From positions 1 to 28,735 of the forward strand of contig URUC01000016.1 of assembly GCA_900550965.1 (NCBI GenBank): DNA of 28,735 nt. Reading direction: 5' to 3'. Below are positions 8,023 through 14,225 of this stretch, piece after piece. Position 1 is the stretch's first letter; every line of letters starts with the position of its first letter. Under the pieces are notes generated by a model. That model was not told the DNA's origin. It saw nothing but the letters and a program-made list of their open reading frames with translations, and ran no database searches. A program made the position numbers and the translations under genes. This stretch comes from an uncultured Collinsella sp. (lineage in GTDB: Bacteria > Actinomycetota > Coriobacteriia > Coriobacteriales > Coriobacteriaceae).

Positions 8023-8343
8023 TTATGCGGTGCGCCCCGAAGGCTCTTTACGCATACCGCTCAGCGAGATCGAAACGGAACCCGACCGCGCGGTAGCAGT
8101 GAGTCGATCACCCTCGACCGACCCCGTGCATGTAAAGGGCGCCTTGCCCATCAAGACGTGGGAGATAGTACCCAAGAGCTCAAAGAAATCGCCCTCAGCA
8201 CGGGCACTCGAGAGAGCGATATTGAGACCCCTGACGTTTAGTACTGCCCTGAGCGCGCCGTTCACCCCATGTGAAAACGTCACCTCGCCGCGTCTACTCC
8301 CCACCGGCGTCTGGGCCGAAACCACATACGTACCCTCAAGCAT
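8023..8343 (-). CDS. Small uncharacterised beta-rich protein
   Basis: This is a 106-residue protein of unknown function. The start chosen (MLEGTYVVSAQTPVG) has AGAGGAGGAACT directly before the ATG. A longer reading frame beginning 12 codons upstream has no RBS. The sequence alternates short hydrophobic and polar stretches (GEVTFSHG, ALRAVLNVRG, PFTCTGSVEGDRLTATAR, GSVSISLSGMRKE) that look like consecutive beta strands with turns, perhaps a small barrel. No signal peptide, membrane segment or metal-binding motif is seen. It lies 121 nt upstream of feoAB on the same strand and could share transcription with it, but the leader between them has promoter-like sequence. Confidence 0.75.
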   Translation of the reverse strand: MLEGTYVVSAQTPVGSRRGEVTFSHGVNGALRAVLNVRGLNIALSSARAEGDFFELLGTISHVLMGKAPFTCTGSVEGDRLTATARSGSVSISLSGMRKEPSGRTA

Positions 8344-8583
8344 AGTTCCTCCTCTGAGTAGGCTTTTTGAAATGGCCATCTAGTCTACTTTGCTGCGAGA
8401 CGGCTTGCCCAGAAACTGCAAGCACATAACGACGTTCAACCAACAGATTGCTGCAAGGAGGACAAGCGTGCAAGGGGGGCAGATTACATTTGGCACCACT
8501 TGCGCCAACGGACGGGATGCGGAGCGACTGTGCAGGTGGATTCCGGATCGCCGCTTCCTCCGTCCCCCAGCGAATCAAAACAA
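8344..8583. other. Intergenic stretch without a supported gene
   Basis: No frame here has an RBS or family resemblance. It must contain the promoter for the 106-residue gene. TTCCTCCGTCCCC (8555-8567) recurs at 12124-12136 in another non-coding gap, in a different context, so it is probably a fragment of a dispersed GGGGACGGAGG-type repeat. Confidence 0.5.
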
Positions 8584-8648
8584 GTTGCGGTGGAATAGTT
8601 CCTGTTTGATGCTTTAACCAGCAAAAACAGGAACTATTTCGCCGCAAC
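8584..8648. repeat. Palindromic repeat, GTTGCGGTGGAATAG hairpin family, copy 2
   Basis: Arms 8584-8607 and 8625-8648 pair over 24 positions with only two G-T wobbles around a 17-nt loop. The basal 15 bp are the same as in the element at 4139-4205. The next three pairs are changed on both arms at once. On the minus strand it is followed by TTGTTTTGATT. It lies between a terminator hairpin (8654-8691) and the upstream region of the 106-residue gene. Confidence 0.88.
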
Positions 8649-8653
8649 AGCAA

Positions 8654-8691
8654 AAGCCCGCGCTGGCAACAAATGTCACCTGCGCGGGCTT
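8654..8691 (-). terminator. Terminator hairpin of the arginine antiporter operon
   Basis: AAGCCCGCGC (8654-8663) pairs with GCGCGGGCTT (8682-8691). The inner part GGTGAC/GTTGCC also pairs with wobbles on the minus-strand RNA, giving a continuous 16-bp stem with a 6-nt loop. It is followed on the minus strand by a short T-run (GCTTTTGCTG). It lies 114 nt past the antiporter stop. Confidence 0.7.
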
Positions 8692-8804
8692 GGTGGGCGC
8701 TCACAAAGGCACGTTACAGAGGCCCACGTCAGTTATGGATTACCGAACGGCACCGGCACGCGACGCCTCCGTCGGCTTACCAAGCGATGAAGCTTGCCGC
8801 AGTC

Positions 8805-10268
8805 TTAGACTATCGGCGCAATGCCGGCAAAGTGCAGATACAGCGAGATGACCGCCACGACAATGACCACCGCTGCGATCAGCTTGTCGTGCAGGTGCGG
8901 AAGTACCGGCTTACCGCGACCTCGCTCGCCCAGCATATAAACGGGAATGGCCGGAGCAAAAAGGATCGTCGTGATCATGACGCCCTGGAGGCCCGTCGAC
9001 CACACAAGGAACAATGTGTAAATGAAGCCGAGCGTGCCGAAGAATCGCGCCTTGCCGACGCTTGGCGCATGCGGTCCGTCCAGATGCTCCTTCTTCCAAC
9101 CAATCACCATGTAATAGGCAGCCGAGCAGACATACGGAACCAGAATCGTGTTGACTGCGCAGCTATAGAAGAACTGGTAGGTGCTCGCCGCCACATACGA
9201 CACGATCAAGAAGAGCTGCGTAATGCCGGAGCTCACGAGAACCGTTACCACCGGGGCGTCGTGCTTGTTCGTCTTGGCAAACGCCAGAGGGAAGGATCCC
9301 TGGCGCGCCGCCTCGAACGGCGTCTCGGACGCAATGATGACATAGCCCAGCAGCGCGCCGACCAACGAAAGGATAACGCCAAGGTTTACGATGGCAGCAC
9401 CAACCGGACCGATTGCGCACTCGAGAATTCCCGCCATGGAGGGCGTTGCAAGCTGTGCCATCTCCTCGCGCGGCATAATGCCGAGCGACAGCATCGAGAT
9501 GATCAGATACAGCGTGAATACAGCCGCAAATCCGAGCGCCGTCGAGCGGCCGACGTCACGCACGTACTTAGCACGGCCCGAGATAACGACAGCGCCCTCG
9601 ATGCCCGTGAAGACCCAGACAAGGGCAATCATGGTCGAGACAACCTGCTCGCCAAAGCCAGGACCAGCCGGCTCTCCCCAGAAGTTGTCCATAAAGATAT
9701 CGACGTTGAACTTACCCAGGAGCACGATACTCAGCACAAAGAGCCCCAACGGCACCAGCTTCGCCAACGTGACGATTGTGTTAATGCCCGCAGCCTCCTT
9801 AACGCCACGAAGCACAAGGGCGGTAAGGAACCACAAAAACACGCTGGCGCAGACGATAGAAAGCAGGTTGTTACCCGCGCCAAACGCGGGGAAGAAATAG
9901 CCCAGCGCGCTAAACAGCAAGAGCGCAAAGCTCACGTTGGAAAGACATGCGCTGATCCAGTAGCCCCAAGCGGAGTTGAATCCAATGTAATCGCCAAAAC
10001 CGGCCGCAGCGTATGCATAGATGCCGCCGGTCAGGTCGGGACGGGCCTGAGACAAACCGTTGAACACCATCATCAGCGCAAAGACGCCAATAAAGCAAAT
10101 TCCCCACGAGACGATAACCGCACCGGTATTTGCCCCGCCTGCTGCCATATCGCCGGCAAGCGAAAAGATGCCGCCACAAATACTGGCGGTAATAACCATC
10201 ATGGTCAGACGAAAGAGATCGAGGCCATTAGGGTCGATAATCTCTTCATTTTGAGCTTTAGAGGCCAT
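8805..10268 (-). CDS. APC-family basic amino acid antiporter, ArcD-like (arginine/ornithine type)
   Basis: This 487-residue inner-membrane protein has about 12-13 hydrophobic segments. The pattern belongs to the amino acid-polyamine-organocation family and its basic amino acid/polyamine antiporter branch. The substrate loop in the first helix is ASICGGIFSLAGDMAAG (family: GxGIF-type loop). VWVFTGIEGAVVISGRAK (about 216-233) matches the characteristic FxGxEGAVxxSGRAK segment of ArcD and lysine/arginine permeases. It probably exchanges arginine or a relative for ornithine or citrulline; this is family knowledge, and the exact pair is not proven. The start has GAAGGGGG about 10 nt upstream. It follows the DDAH-like gene by 109 nt, with a strong hairpin in between, so it is likely made at a different level from the enzyme. 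Confidence 0.9.
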   Translation of the reverse strand: MASKAQNEEIIDPNGLDLFRLTMMVITASICGGIFSLAGDMAAGGANTGAVIVSWGICFIGVFALMMVFNGLSQARPDLTGGIYAYAAAGFGDYIGFNSAWGYWISACLSNVSFALLLFSALGYFFPAFGAGNNLLSIVCASVFLWFLTALVLRGVKEAAGINTIVTLAKLVPLGLFVLSIVLLGKFNVDIFMDNFWGEPAGPGFGEQVVSTMIALVWVFTGIEGAVVISGRAKYVRDVGRSTALGFAAVFTLYLIISMLSLGIMPREEMAQLATPSMAGILECAIGPVGAAIVNLGVILSLVGALLGYVIIASETPFEAARQGSFPLAFAKTNKHDAPVVTVLVSSGITQLFLIVSYVAASTYQFFYSCAVNTILVPYVCSAAYYMVIGWKKEHLDGPHAPSVGKARFFGTLGFIYTLFLVWSTGLQGVMITTILFAPAIPVYMLGERGRGKPVLPHLHDKLIAAVVIVVAVISLYLHFAGIAPIV

Positions 10269-10305
10269 TGTATGTGCACCCCCTTCATCATGTGATCGAA
10301 CGAAA

Positions 10306-10342
10306 GATGGCCCGGACGTCCCGAATCGGGTGCCGGGCCATC
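10306..10342 (-). terminator. Intercistronic hairpin between the DDAH-like gene and the antiporter gene
   Basis: GATGGCCCGG (10306-10315) pairs with CCGGGCCATC (10333-10342), and CCCGA/TCGGG pairs inside it. On the minus strand it is followed by TTTCGTTCGATC. It may be a partial terminator or an RNA-stabilising element that sets the ratio of enzyme to transporter. Confidence 0.6.
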
Positions 10343-10377
10343 GGTCAAGCGATCATCAGACTGTTACAGCTATCGCG

Positions 10378-11154
10378 TTAGAAGCGCAGCGACAGGCAAG
10401 AAAGGCCGCCGTCGACCTTGCGATACTCGGAGGTGTCAACGACGAGTGTCTTGTAGCCCAGATCCTGCACGGCCTTGAGCACAGTCGGATAGCCCTCGGC
10501 AACGATGACCGTACCGTTGACCCAGATGCAGTTTGCGCCGTACGCCTCGTCCTCGGGCACGACGATCTTGTTGTACTGGGCAAAGTCGGGCTTATCGATG
10601 AACTCACCAGAGACGAGCATGTTGTTGTCCTCGATGTAGTTGACGCCCGTCTTGAGGTGCAGGACCTCCTCCAGCGGAACCTCAGAACCCTCGAGGCCCC
10701 AGCCCTCGAGAATCTCGCAGAACTGGCGAATGCCCTCTTCGTTGGTACGAGCGGAGCGACCGACGTAGAAATGGTCACCGACCATCATGACGTCGCCGCC
10801 GTCAAGCGTGCCCGGAGAAACGATGTGCTTGACATGCTCGTCGTCAAAGAAGCGACGGACGGCCGGCTCAATCTCGTCCTTCTCGCCGTTGCGGCTATCG
10901 GCGCCGGGGTTGGTAATGATGGCGCCGCAGCGAGTGATAACGGCCGGATCTTCGACGAAGCAGCTGTCGGGATACTGCTCGAGCGCCGGCAGCACCGACA
11001 CGTCAACGCCGCACTGCTCGAGTGCGTGCTCGTAATCGTAATGCTCCTCGATAGCGCGCTCGTAGATGGGCTGGCCAAGCTCGGGAGCGCTCGTGATGCC
11101 ATTGCTCAGGGACTTGCCGGGACGACGGATGATGACGTGGCTGAACTTGGTCAT
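10378..11154 (-). CDS. Dimethylarginine dimethylaminohydrolase (DDAH)-like amidinotransferase-fold hydrolase
   Basis: This 258-residue cytosolic protein belongs to the guanidino-group-modifying superfamily. DDAH turns asymmetric dimethylarginine or methylarginine into citrulline plus a methylamine; relatives act on arginine (deiminase). Visible features are PDSCFVEDPAV (62-72), the substrate-holding segment typical of DDAH; GTLDGGDV (115-122) with catalytic D118; VGRSARTNEEG (131-141), matching the GLSxRTNxxG of DDAH; catalytic H166 in LHLKTGVNYI; and nucleophile C253 in GGLSCLSLRF. Length equals known bacterial DDAH (about 255) and is much shorter than ArcA arginine deiminase (about 410). 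The ATG has AAGGAGG about 7 nt upstream. It is first in an operon with an ArcD-like antiporter and divergent from a GntR regulator. Preference for methylated over plain arginine is inferred. Confidence 0.9.
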   Translation of the reverse strand: MTKFSHVIIRRPGKSLSNGITSAPELGQPIYERAIEEHYDYEHALEQCGVDVSVLPALEQYPDSCFVEDPAVITRCGAIITNPGADSRNGEKDEIEPAVRRFFDDEHVKHIVSPGTLDGGDVMMVGDHFYVGRSARTNEEGIRQFCEILEGWGLEGSEVPLEEVLHLKTGVNYIEDNNMLVSGEFIDKPDFAQYNKIVVPEDEAYGANCIWVNGTVIVAEGYPTVLKAVQDLGYKTLVVDTSEYRKVDGGLSCLSLRF

Positions 11155-11250
11155 GATGATCCTCCTTGGATCTCATAGTACTGAGCGGACTTCCTTGCGT
11201 CCGCCTTCCTTCCGATGGCTTTATCTTAGGGTGTCTTTGCTGTTTTGTAT

Positions 11251-11262
11251 ATTGTATACAAT
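11251..11262. promoter_or_regulatory. Putative GntR operator in the divergent DDAH/gntR promoter region
   Basis: ATTGTATACAAT is a perfect 12-bp palindrome, with a partial extra half (TTTTGTAT) beside it. It lies about 100 nt upstream of the DDAH-like start and 147 nt upstream of the GntR start. FadR/FCD-subfamily GntR proteins often bind GTATAC-centred palindromes, so the neighbouring regulator is the natural candidate. TAAGAT on the minus strand, about 25 bp away, could be the -10 of the DDAH operon. Confidence 0.55.
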
Positions 11263-11337
11263 CCCGAACGGTAGATAATCCTCGGTAAGCGTATTCCTGC
11301 TTATCGGCGCAAAGTAGCACGATTTAGCTGGTCGTTC

Positions 11338-11343
11338 TATAAT
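11338..11343 (+). promoter_or_regulatory. Putative -10 box of the gntR gene
   Basis: A perfect TATAAT lies 66 nt upstream of the ATG of the GntR gene. No good -35 hexamer is found 16-18 nt before it, so the promoter may be activator-dependent or weak. Confidence 0.45.
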
Positions 11344-11408
11344 TCGACTGAGCTATTCAAGCGAAACGTATTTAATTTTAGAAATATACCGTTAAGGAAC
11401 ACAAGCTC

Positions 11409-12059
11409 ATGGAAACGCTCAGAAGGCCCCTGAAGGACCACGTATACGACTATATTTCGAGCCGTATTGACGCCGGCGAGTTGTCCGCCGGCGACCGGCT
11501 GAGCGAGCAAGCGATCTGCGATGCCATGGGCGTGTCGCGCACGCCGGTCCGCGAGGCGCTCATCCAGCTGGCAAGCGATGGCTACCTGGACAATCTCCCC
11601 CGCCGCGGATTCCGCGTCCGTGGGTTCGATCAGCAAAACGCCGTTGAAGTCTTTGAGATTATGGGGCCGCTCGACGGGCAGGCCGCATATCTCGCCTGTC
11701 CGAATCTAACTGACGACGATATTACGCAGCTGAAATTTCTCGTCGGCTCCATGGACCTCGCGATCCAAGGCGGTCTCATCCGTAAGTATGACGACATTCA
11801 GCGAGACTTTCACCTTACGTACTTCAACCGCTGTGGCAACGACCGTCTGCGCGATATGATCTCGCAGCTCGAGCGTTGCTTTATCAAGCGCGATTACGAG
11901 ACTGTTGACCAGGAGACGGCGTGTAAGCTGCTCAATAAAGCCAACAACGAACATGCTCATATTCTTGAGTTGTTCGAAGCACGAGATGCGACGGGCGTGC
12001 GCGACTACGTTCGCGATGTCCATTGGAACACGGAAAACGCCCAGTTCACTGTCTGGTAG
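11409..12059 (+). CDS. GntR-family transcriptional regulator (FCD/FadR subfamily)
   Basis: This 216-residue DNA-binding protein has an N-terminal winged helix (about 1-70) with the GntR signature: LKDHVYDYISSRIDAGELSAGDRLSE followed by GVSRTPVREALIQLASDGYL and RRGFRV. The all-helical FCD effector domain follows (about 80-205), with DIQRDFHLTYF and a later ANNEHAHILELFEARD segment. Both resemble the metal-binding D/H positions of FCD domains, which usually sense organic or amino acids. It is divergent from the DDAH-like/antiporter operon with a palindromic GTATAC site between them, so local control of arginine or methylarginine metabolism is likely. The ATG has AAGGA about 10 nt upstream. Ligand not determinable. 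Confidence 0.93.
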   Translation: METLRRPLKDHVYDYISSRIDAGELSAGDRLSEQAICDAMGVSRTPVREALIQLASDGYLDNLPRRGFRVRGFDQQNAVEVFEIMGPLDGQAAYLACPNLTDDDITQLKFLVGSMDLAIQGGLIRKYDDIQRDFHLTYFNRCGNDRLRDMISQLERCFIKRDYETVDQETACKLLNKANNEHAHILELFEARDATGVRDYVRDVHWNTENAQFTVW

Positions 12060-12331
12060 GAAAGCAACAAGGGACAACGTCGGTCTTAAACCTTGGCGCC
12101 AGCACCGCCCAAACTGATCCGTTTTCCTCCGTCCCCGAGGGGTCATTCTTTTGGCAGCCAAGACAACACCGATATTTTGACGCCGACAGCAAAAGCCCGC
12201 CAGAGCGAGCAAGGTGACGCGAAGCGAGGCGGCATTGACTTTCTGGTCATGCCGCCGCAGTTGAAAGGCAGATTGCCGCTCTGGCGGGTTTGCAGCGTCG
12301 AGCTGTTACGCGGTTTGGTAAAACCGCGTAA
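12060..12331. other. Convergent intergenic region with nested hairpins
   Basis: This gap between two convergent genes holds no supported gene. TTCCTCCGTCCCC (12124-12136) is shared with 8555-8567 and is followed by CCCCGAGGGG, itself palindromic. The rest is taken up by the hairpins at 12196-12288 and 12305-12332. Confidence 0.6.
12196..12288. terminator. Long bidirectional terminator-like palindrome
   Basis: CCCGCCAGAGCG (12196-12207) pairs perfectly with CGCTCTGGCGGG (12277-12288). Inside, GGCGGCAT (12228-12235) pairs with ATGCCGCC (12249-12256). The outer stem is flanked by TTT on the plus strand and by GCTTTTGC on the minus strand. That fits shared termination for the convergent gntR and hydrolase genes. 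Confidence 0.6.
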
Positions 12332-12332
12332 C
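12305..12332 (-). terminator. Stem-loop abutting the hydrolase stop codon
   Basis: GTTACGCGGTTT (12305-12316) and AAACCGCGTAAC (12321-12332) form a perfect 12-bp stem with a 4-nt loop. The stem begins on the last base of the hydrolase TAG. There is no U-tract, so it may protect the 3' end or pause polymerase and act together with the larger palindrome beyond it. Confidence 0.55.
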
Positions 12333-13234
12333 TAGAAGCCGTGGCGCTCCAGGAAGCGGAAGGCTAGGCGAATCCAAGGACGGACCGCCACCTGCTTGTC
12401 CTCGTTGTCGACCGCGGTGTTGGCGTTGCCGAGCGAAAGGCCGTGACCGCCCTGGTCAAAGACGTGCATCTCGCATGCAACACCCTCCTCGGCCATGCGC
12501 TGCGCAAACGGGTAGACCTGCGCGACCGGCGCCGTCTTGTCGTCCGAAACGCCCCACACAAAGGTCGGGGGCATCTGGCGCGAAACGTGCGTGGTAGGGC
12601 AAATGTCGGTCAAGTGCTCATCGGTCGCCTCGCCGCCCGTCACCATCGACAGATAGTCGTTAAGCAAATCGCGCCCCGTCTTGCCACCCGTCTTGGGCAC
12701 GCGCAGGTCGATGCGCGGGTCGCGCGTCTGCATATCGCGCACATAGGCAAGGTCGAGCAACGGATAGCCCAGCACCACGGCGTCGGGACGAATATCCTCC
12801 GGACGAGCCCCTGCCAGGCCCGCGAAGGGACCAGTTTTCCACTGCGTTGCCAGCGAAGCGCAAATCATGCCGCCCGCCGAGAAGCCCACGATGCACACGC
12901 GCTTGGGATCGACATGCCACTCGTCGGCGTTGGCGCGCACGGTAGCGACCATCTTGGCAAGGTCTGCCTGCGGGTGCGGAAAACTCACGTCACCCGTGCC
13001 ACTCGTCACATAGTTGAGCACAAAGGCCTGGTAGCCGCGGTCCAAAAACGCAAACGCCACCGGATCCTGCTCGTGCGGAGCGATATGCGTAAACCCGCCT
13101 CCGCCGCAGATGATCACCGCGGGGCGGCGGCCATTGGGCTTGTCGGGCAGCGGCTCGGCACCCAGATACGTAAACGTCGCCGGATAATCCTCGGTCGGCT
13201 CCTCGCCCCACAGCGCATGGTTCTCAATAATCAT
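12332..13234 (-). CDS. Alpha/beta hydrolase, acetylesterase-like (BD-FAE/Aes type)
   Basis: This is a 300-residue cytosolic serine esterase. IICGGGGFTH (41-50) stands in the place of the HGGG oxyanion-hole motif. The nucleophile is S119 in VGFSAGGMI, the acid D231 or D232 in GVSDDKTAP, and the base H264 in DQGGHGLSLG. This order and spacing match the small esterases that remove acetyl groups from sugars or xylo-oligosaccharides; the actual substrate is unknown. The start (MIIENHALWG) has GGAGGGAG before it. The open frame runs further upstream to 14083 but there overlaps the EIIA gene on the other strand and has no family resemblance, so it is rejected. Single gene, convergent with gntR. Confidence 0.9.
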   Translation of the reverse strand: MIIENHALWGEEPTEDYPATFTYLGAEPLPDKPNGRRPAVIICGGGGFTHIAPHEQDPVAFAFLDRGYQAFVLNYVTSGTGDVSFPHPQADLAKMVATVRANADEWHVDPKRVCIVGFSAGGMICASLATQWKTGPFAGLAGARPEDIRPDAVVLGYPLLDLAYVRDMQTRDPRIDLRVPKTGGKTGRDLLNDYLSMVTGGEATDEHLTDICPTTHVSRQMPPTFVWGVSDDKTAPVAQVYPFAQRMAEEGVACEMHVFDQGGHGLSLGNANTAVDNEDKQVAVRPWIRLAFRFLERHGF

Positions 13235-13420
13235 ATGTGCTCCCTCCGTGCGATTCGTGCGCACTCGTTTTTCGCGCCTTAGCGTACCCCACTTGAGCCC
13301 GCGGCGCAGAAACACCCCCGCAATAAGTTGGCCTTCAACTGATATATCACAAAATCGCTGTTCAGAGGTATCGTTGGACAGCGTAAAATAGGAGCGCTGA
13401 CCGTGCTGGGAAACACGTAC

Positions 13421-13430
13421 GAAACGTTTC
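13421..13430. promoter_or_regulatory. cre-like palindrome upstream of the EIIA gene
   Basis: GAAACGTTTC is a perfect 10-bp palindrome, 51 nt upstream of the EIIA start. It resembles the core of LacI/CcpA-family operators, and its place before a PTS gene makes a sugar-responsive LacI-type site plausible. No -10/-35 pair is clear nearby. Confidence 0.35.
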
Positions 13431-13480
13431 CGGCAAACCACACGCGTGCAACATGCGCGCCTGATACGTTGGAGGCATCT

Positions 13481-14044
13481 ATGGGTCTGCTCGATTCGCT
13501 CAAGTCCACGTTCACTTCGTCGGGCGAGGCGTCCGTTCCGCCCGCAGCAAGCTTCGCCACCCGCGAAGGCGTCATCTACGCTCCTGTCAACGGCGTGCTC
13601 GTCAATCTGAGTGAGGTTCCCGACGAGACCATCGCCTCGGGCATGCTCGGCCAGGGCTACGGCATCGAGCCCATTACCGGCACCATTTACGCCCCCGCTA
13701 ACGGCCGTATCGGCGCCACCACCGTCACCAACCACTCCATCGGCATGATCACCGAGGACGGTCTTCGCGTGTTCATCCATGTTGGCCTGGGCACCGTGGA
13801 AATGAACGGCAAGGGTTTTGCCCGCTTTGTCGAGATGGGCGACACGGTCAAGGCAGGCCAGCCGCTCATCAGCTTCGATCGCGAGGCCATCAAGGCCGCC
13901 GGTCACGAGGACATCGTGACCGTCATCATCTCTGAGCTCGACCGCCTCAAGAGCATCGACCACGTCGGCGAGTCTGGCACGCTTATCGGCGGCAATCCGC
14001 TCGTCAAGCTTGGCGATCCGCTGCTGGTTGCCAAGACCAAGTAG
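13481..14044 (+). CDS. PTS glucose-type EIIA protein (Crr-like)
   Basis: This 187-residue cytosolic phosphocarrier accepts phosphate from HPr and passes it to an EIIB domain of the phosphotransferase system. The glucose-family EIIA fold is clear: VIYAPVNGVLVNLSEVPD (31-48), IEPITGTIYAPANGRI (62-77), H85 in TNHSIGMI, the phosphorylated H100 in VFIHVGLGTVEMNGKGF, and VKAGQPLISFD. The spacing H85/H100 equals His75/His90 of E. coli Crr. No EIIB or EIIC is attached or adjacent, so it must serve a PTS permease encoded elsewhere and could also have regulatory contacts. The start has TTGGAGG 6 nt upstream; an open frame from 13403 is not used. Followed by a strong terminator. Confidence 0.95.
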   Translation: MGLLDSLKSTFTSSGEASVPPAASFATREGVIYAPVNGVLVNLSEVPDETIASGMLGQGYGIEPITGTIYAPANGRIGATTVTNHSIGMITEDGLRVFIHVGLGTVEMNGKGFARFVEMGDTVKAGQPLISFDREAIKAAGHEDIVTVIISELDRLKSIDHVGESGTLIGGNPLVKLGDPLLVAKTK

Positions 14045-14081
14045 CCAGGCCCCGCGCCACACAGCCAAAAGGCACCTCGTC

Positions 14082-14115
14082 AAGCGCCCGCGACCATTTG
14101 GCCGCGGGCGCTTTT
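14082..14115 (+). terminator. Rho-independent terminator after the EIIA gene
   Basis: AAGCGCCCGCG (14082-14092) pairs perfectly with CGCGGGCGCTT (14103-14113) around a 10-nt loop and is followed by TTTTCGTTT, 38 nt past the stop. Confidence 0.88.
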
Positions 14116-14173
14116 CGTTTGAAAAACCATCCCGCCAATGCCTTATCTGTATAGCCCAAATGAGCCGAGCTGC

Positions 14174-14179
14174 TAGAAT
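14174..14179 (+). promoter_or_regulatory. Putative -10 box of asnS
   Basis: TAGAAT preceded by TGC (possible extended -10) lies 47 nt upstream of the GTG start of asnS and 60 nt past the preceding terminator. No good -35 hexamer is present. I see no T-box specifier structure in this short leader. Confidence 0.4.
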
Positions 14180-14225
14180 ATCGAACTGTATGGATAACTA
14201 TCATTCAACCGTTATGGGAGGATAC

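Noticed and set aside
8390..8617. Possible 75-residue plus-strand gene
   Set aside because: No RBS, no codon bias, and it runs into the arm of a palindromic repeat.
8673..10295. Long open frame on the plus strand antisense to the antiporter gene
   Set aside because: Its composition is the complement of a clear APC transporter, it has no RBS and no family resemblance. Long antisense frames are common in GC-rich DNA.
13235..14083. N-terminal extension of the alpha/beta hydrolase
   Set aside because: The extension lies opposite the EIIA gene and shows no relation to hydrolases. The inner ATG at 13234 has a strong RBS.
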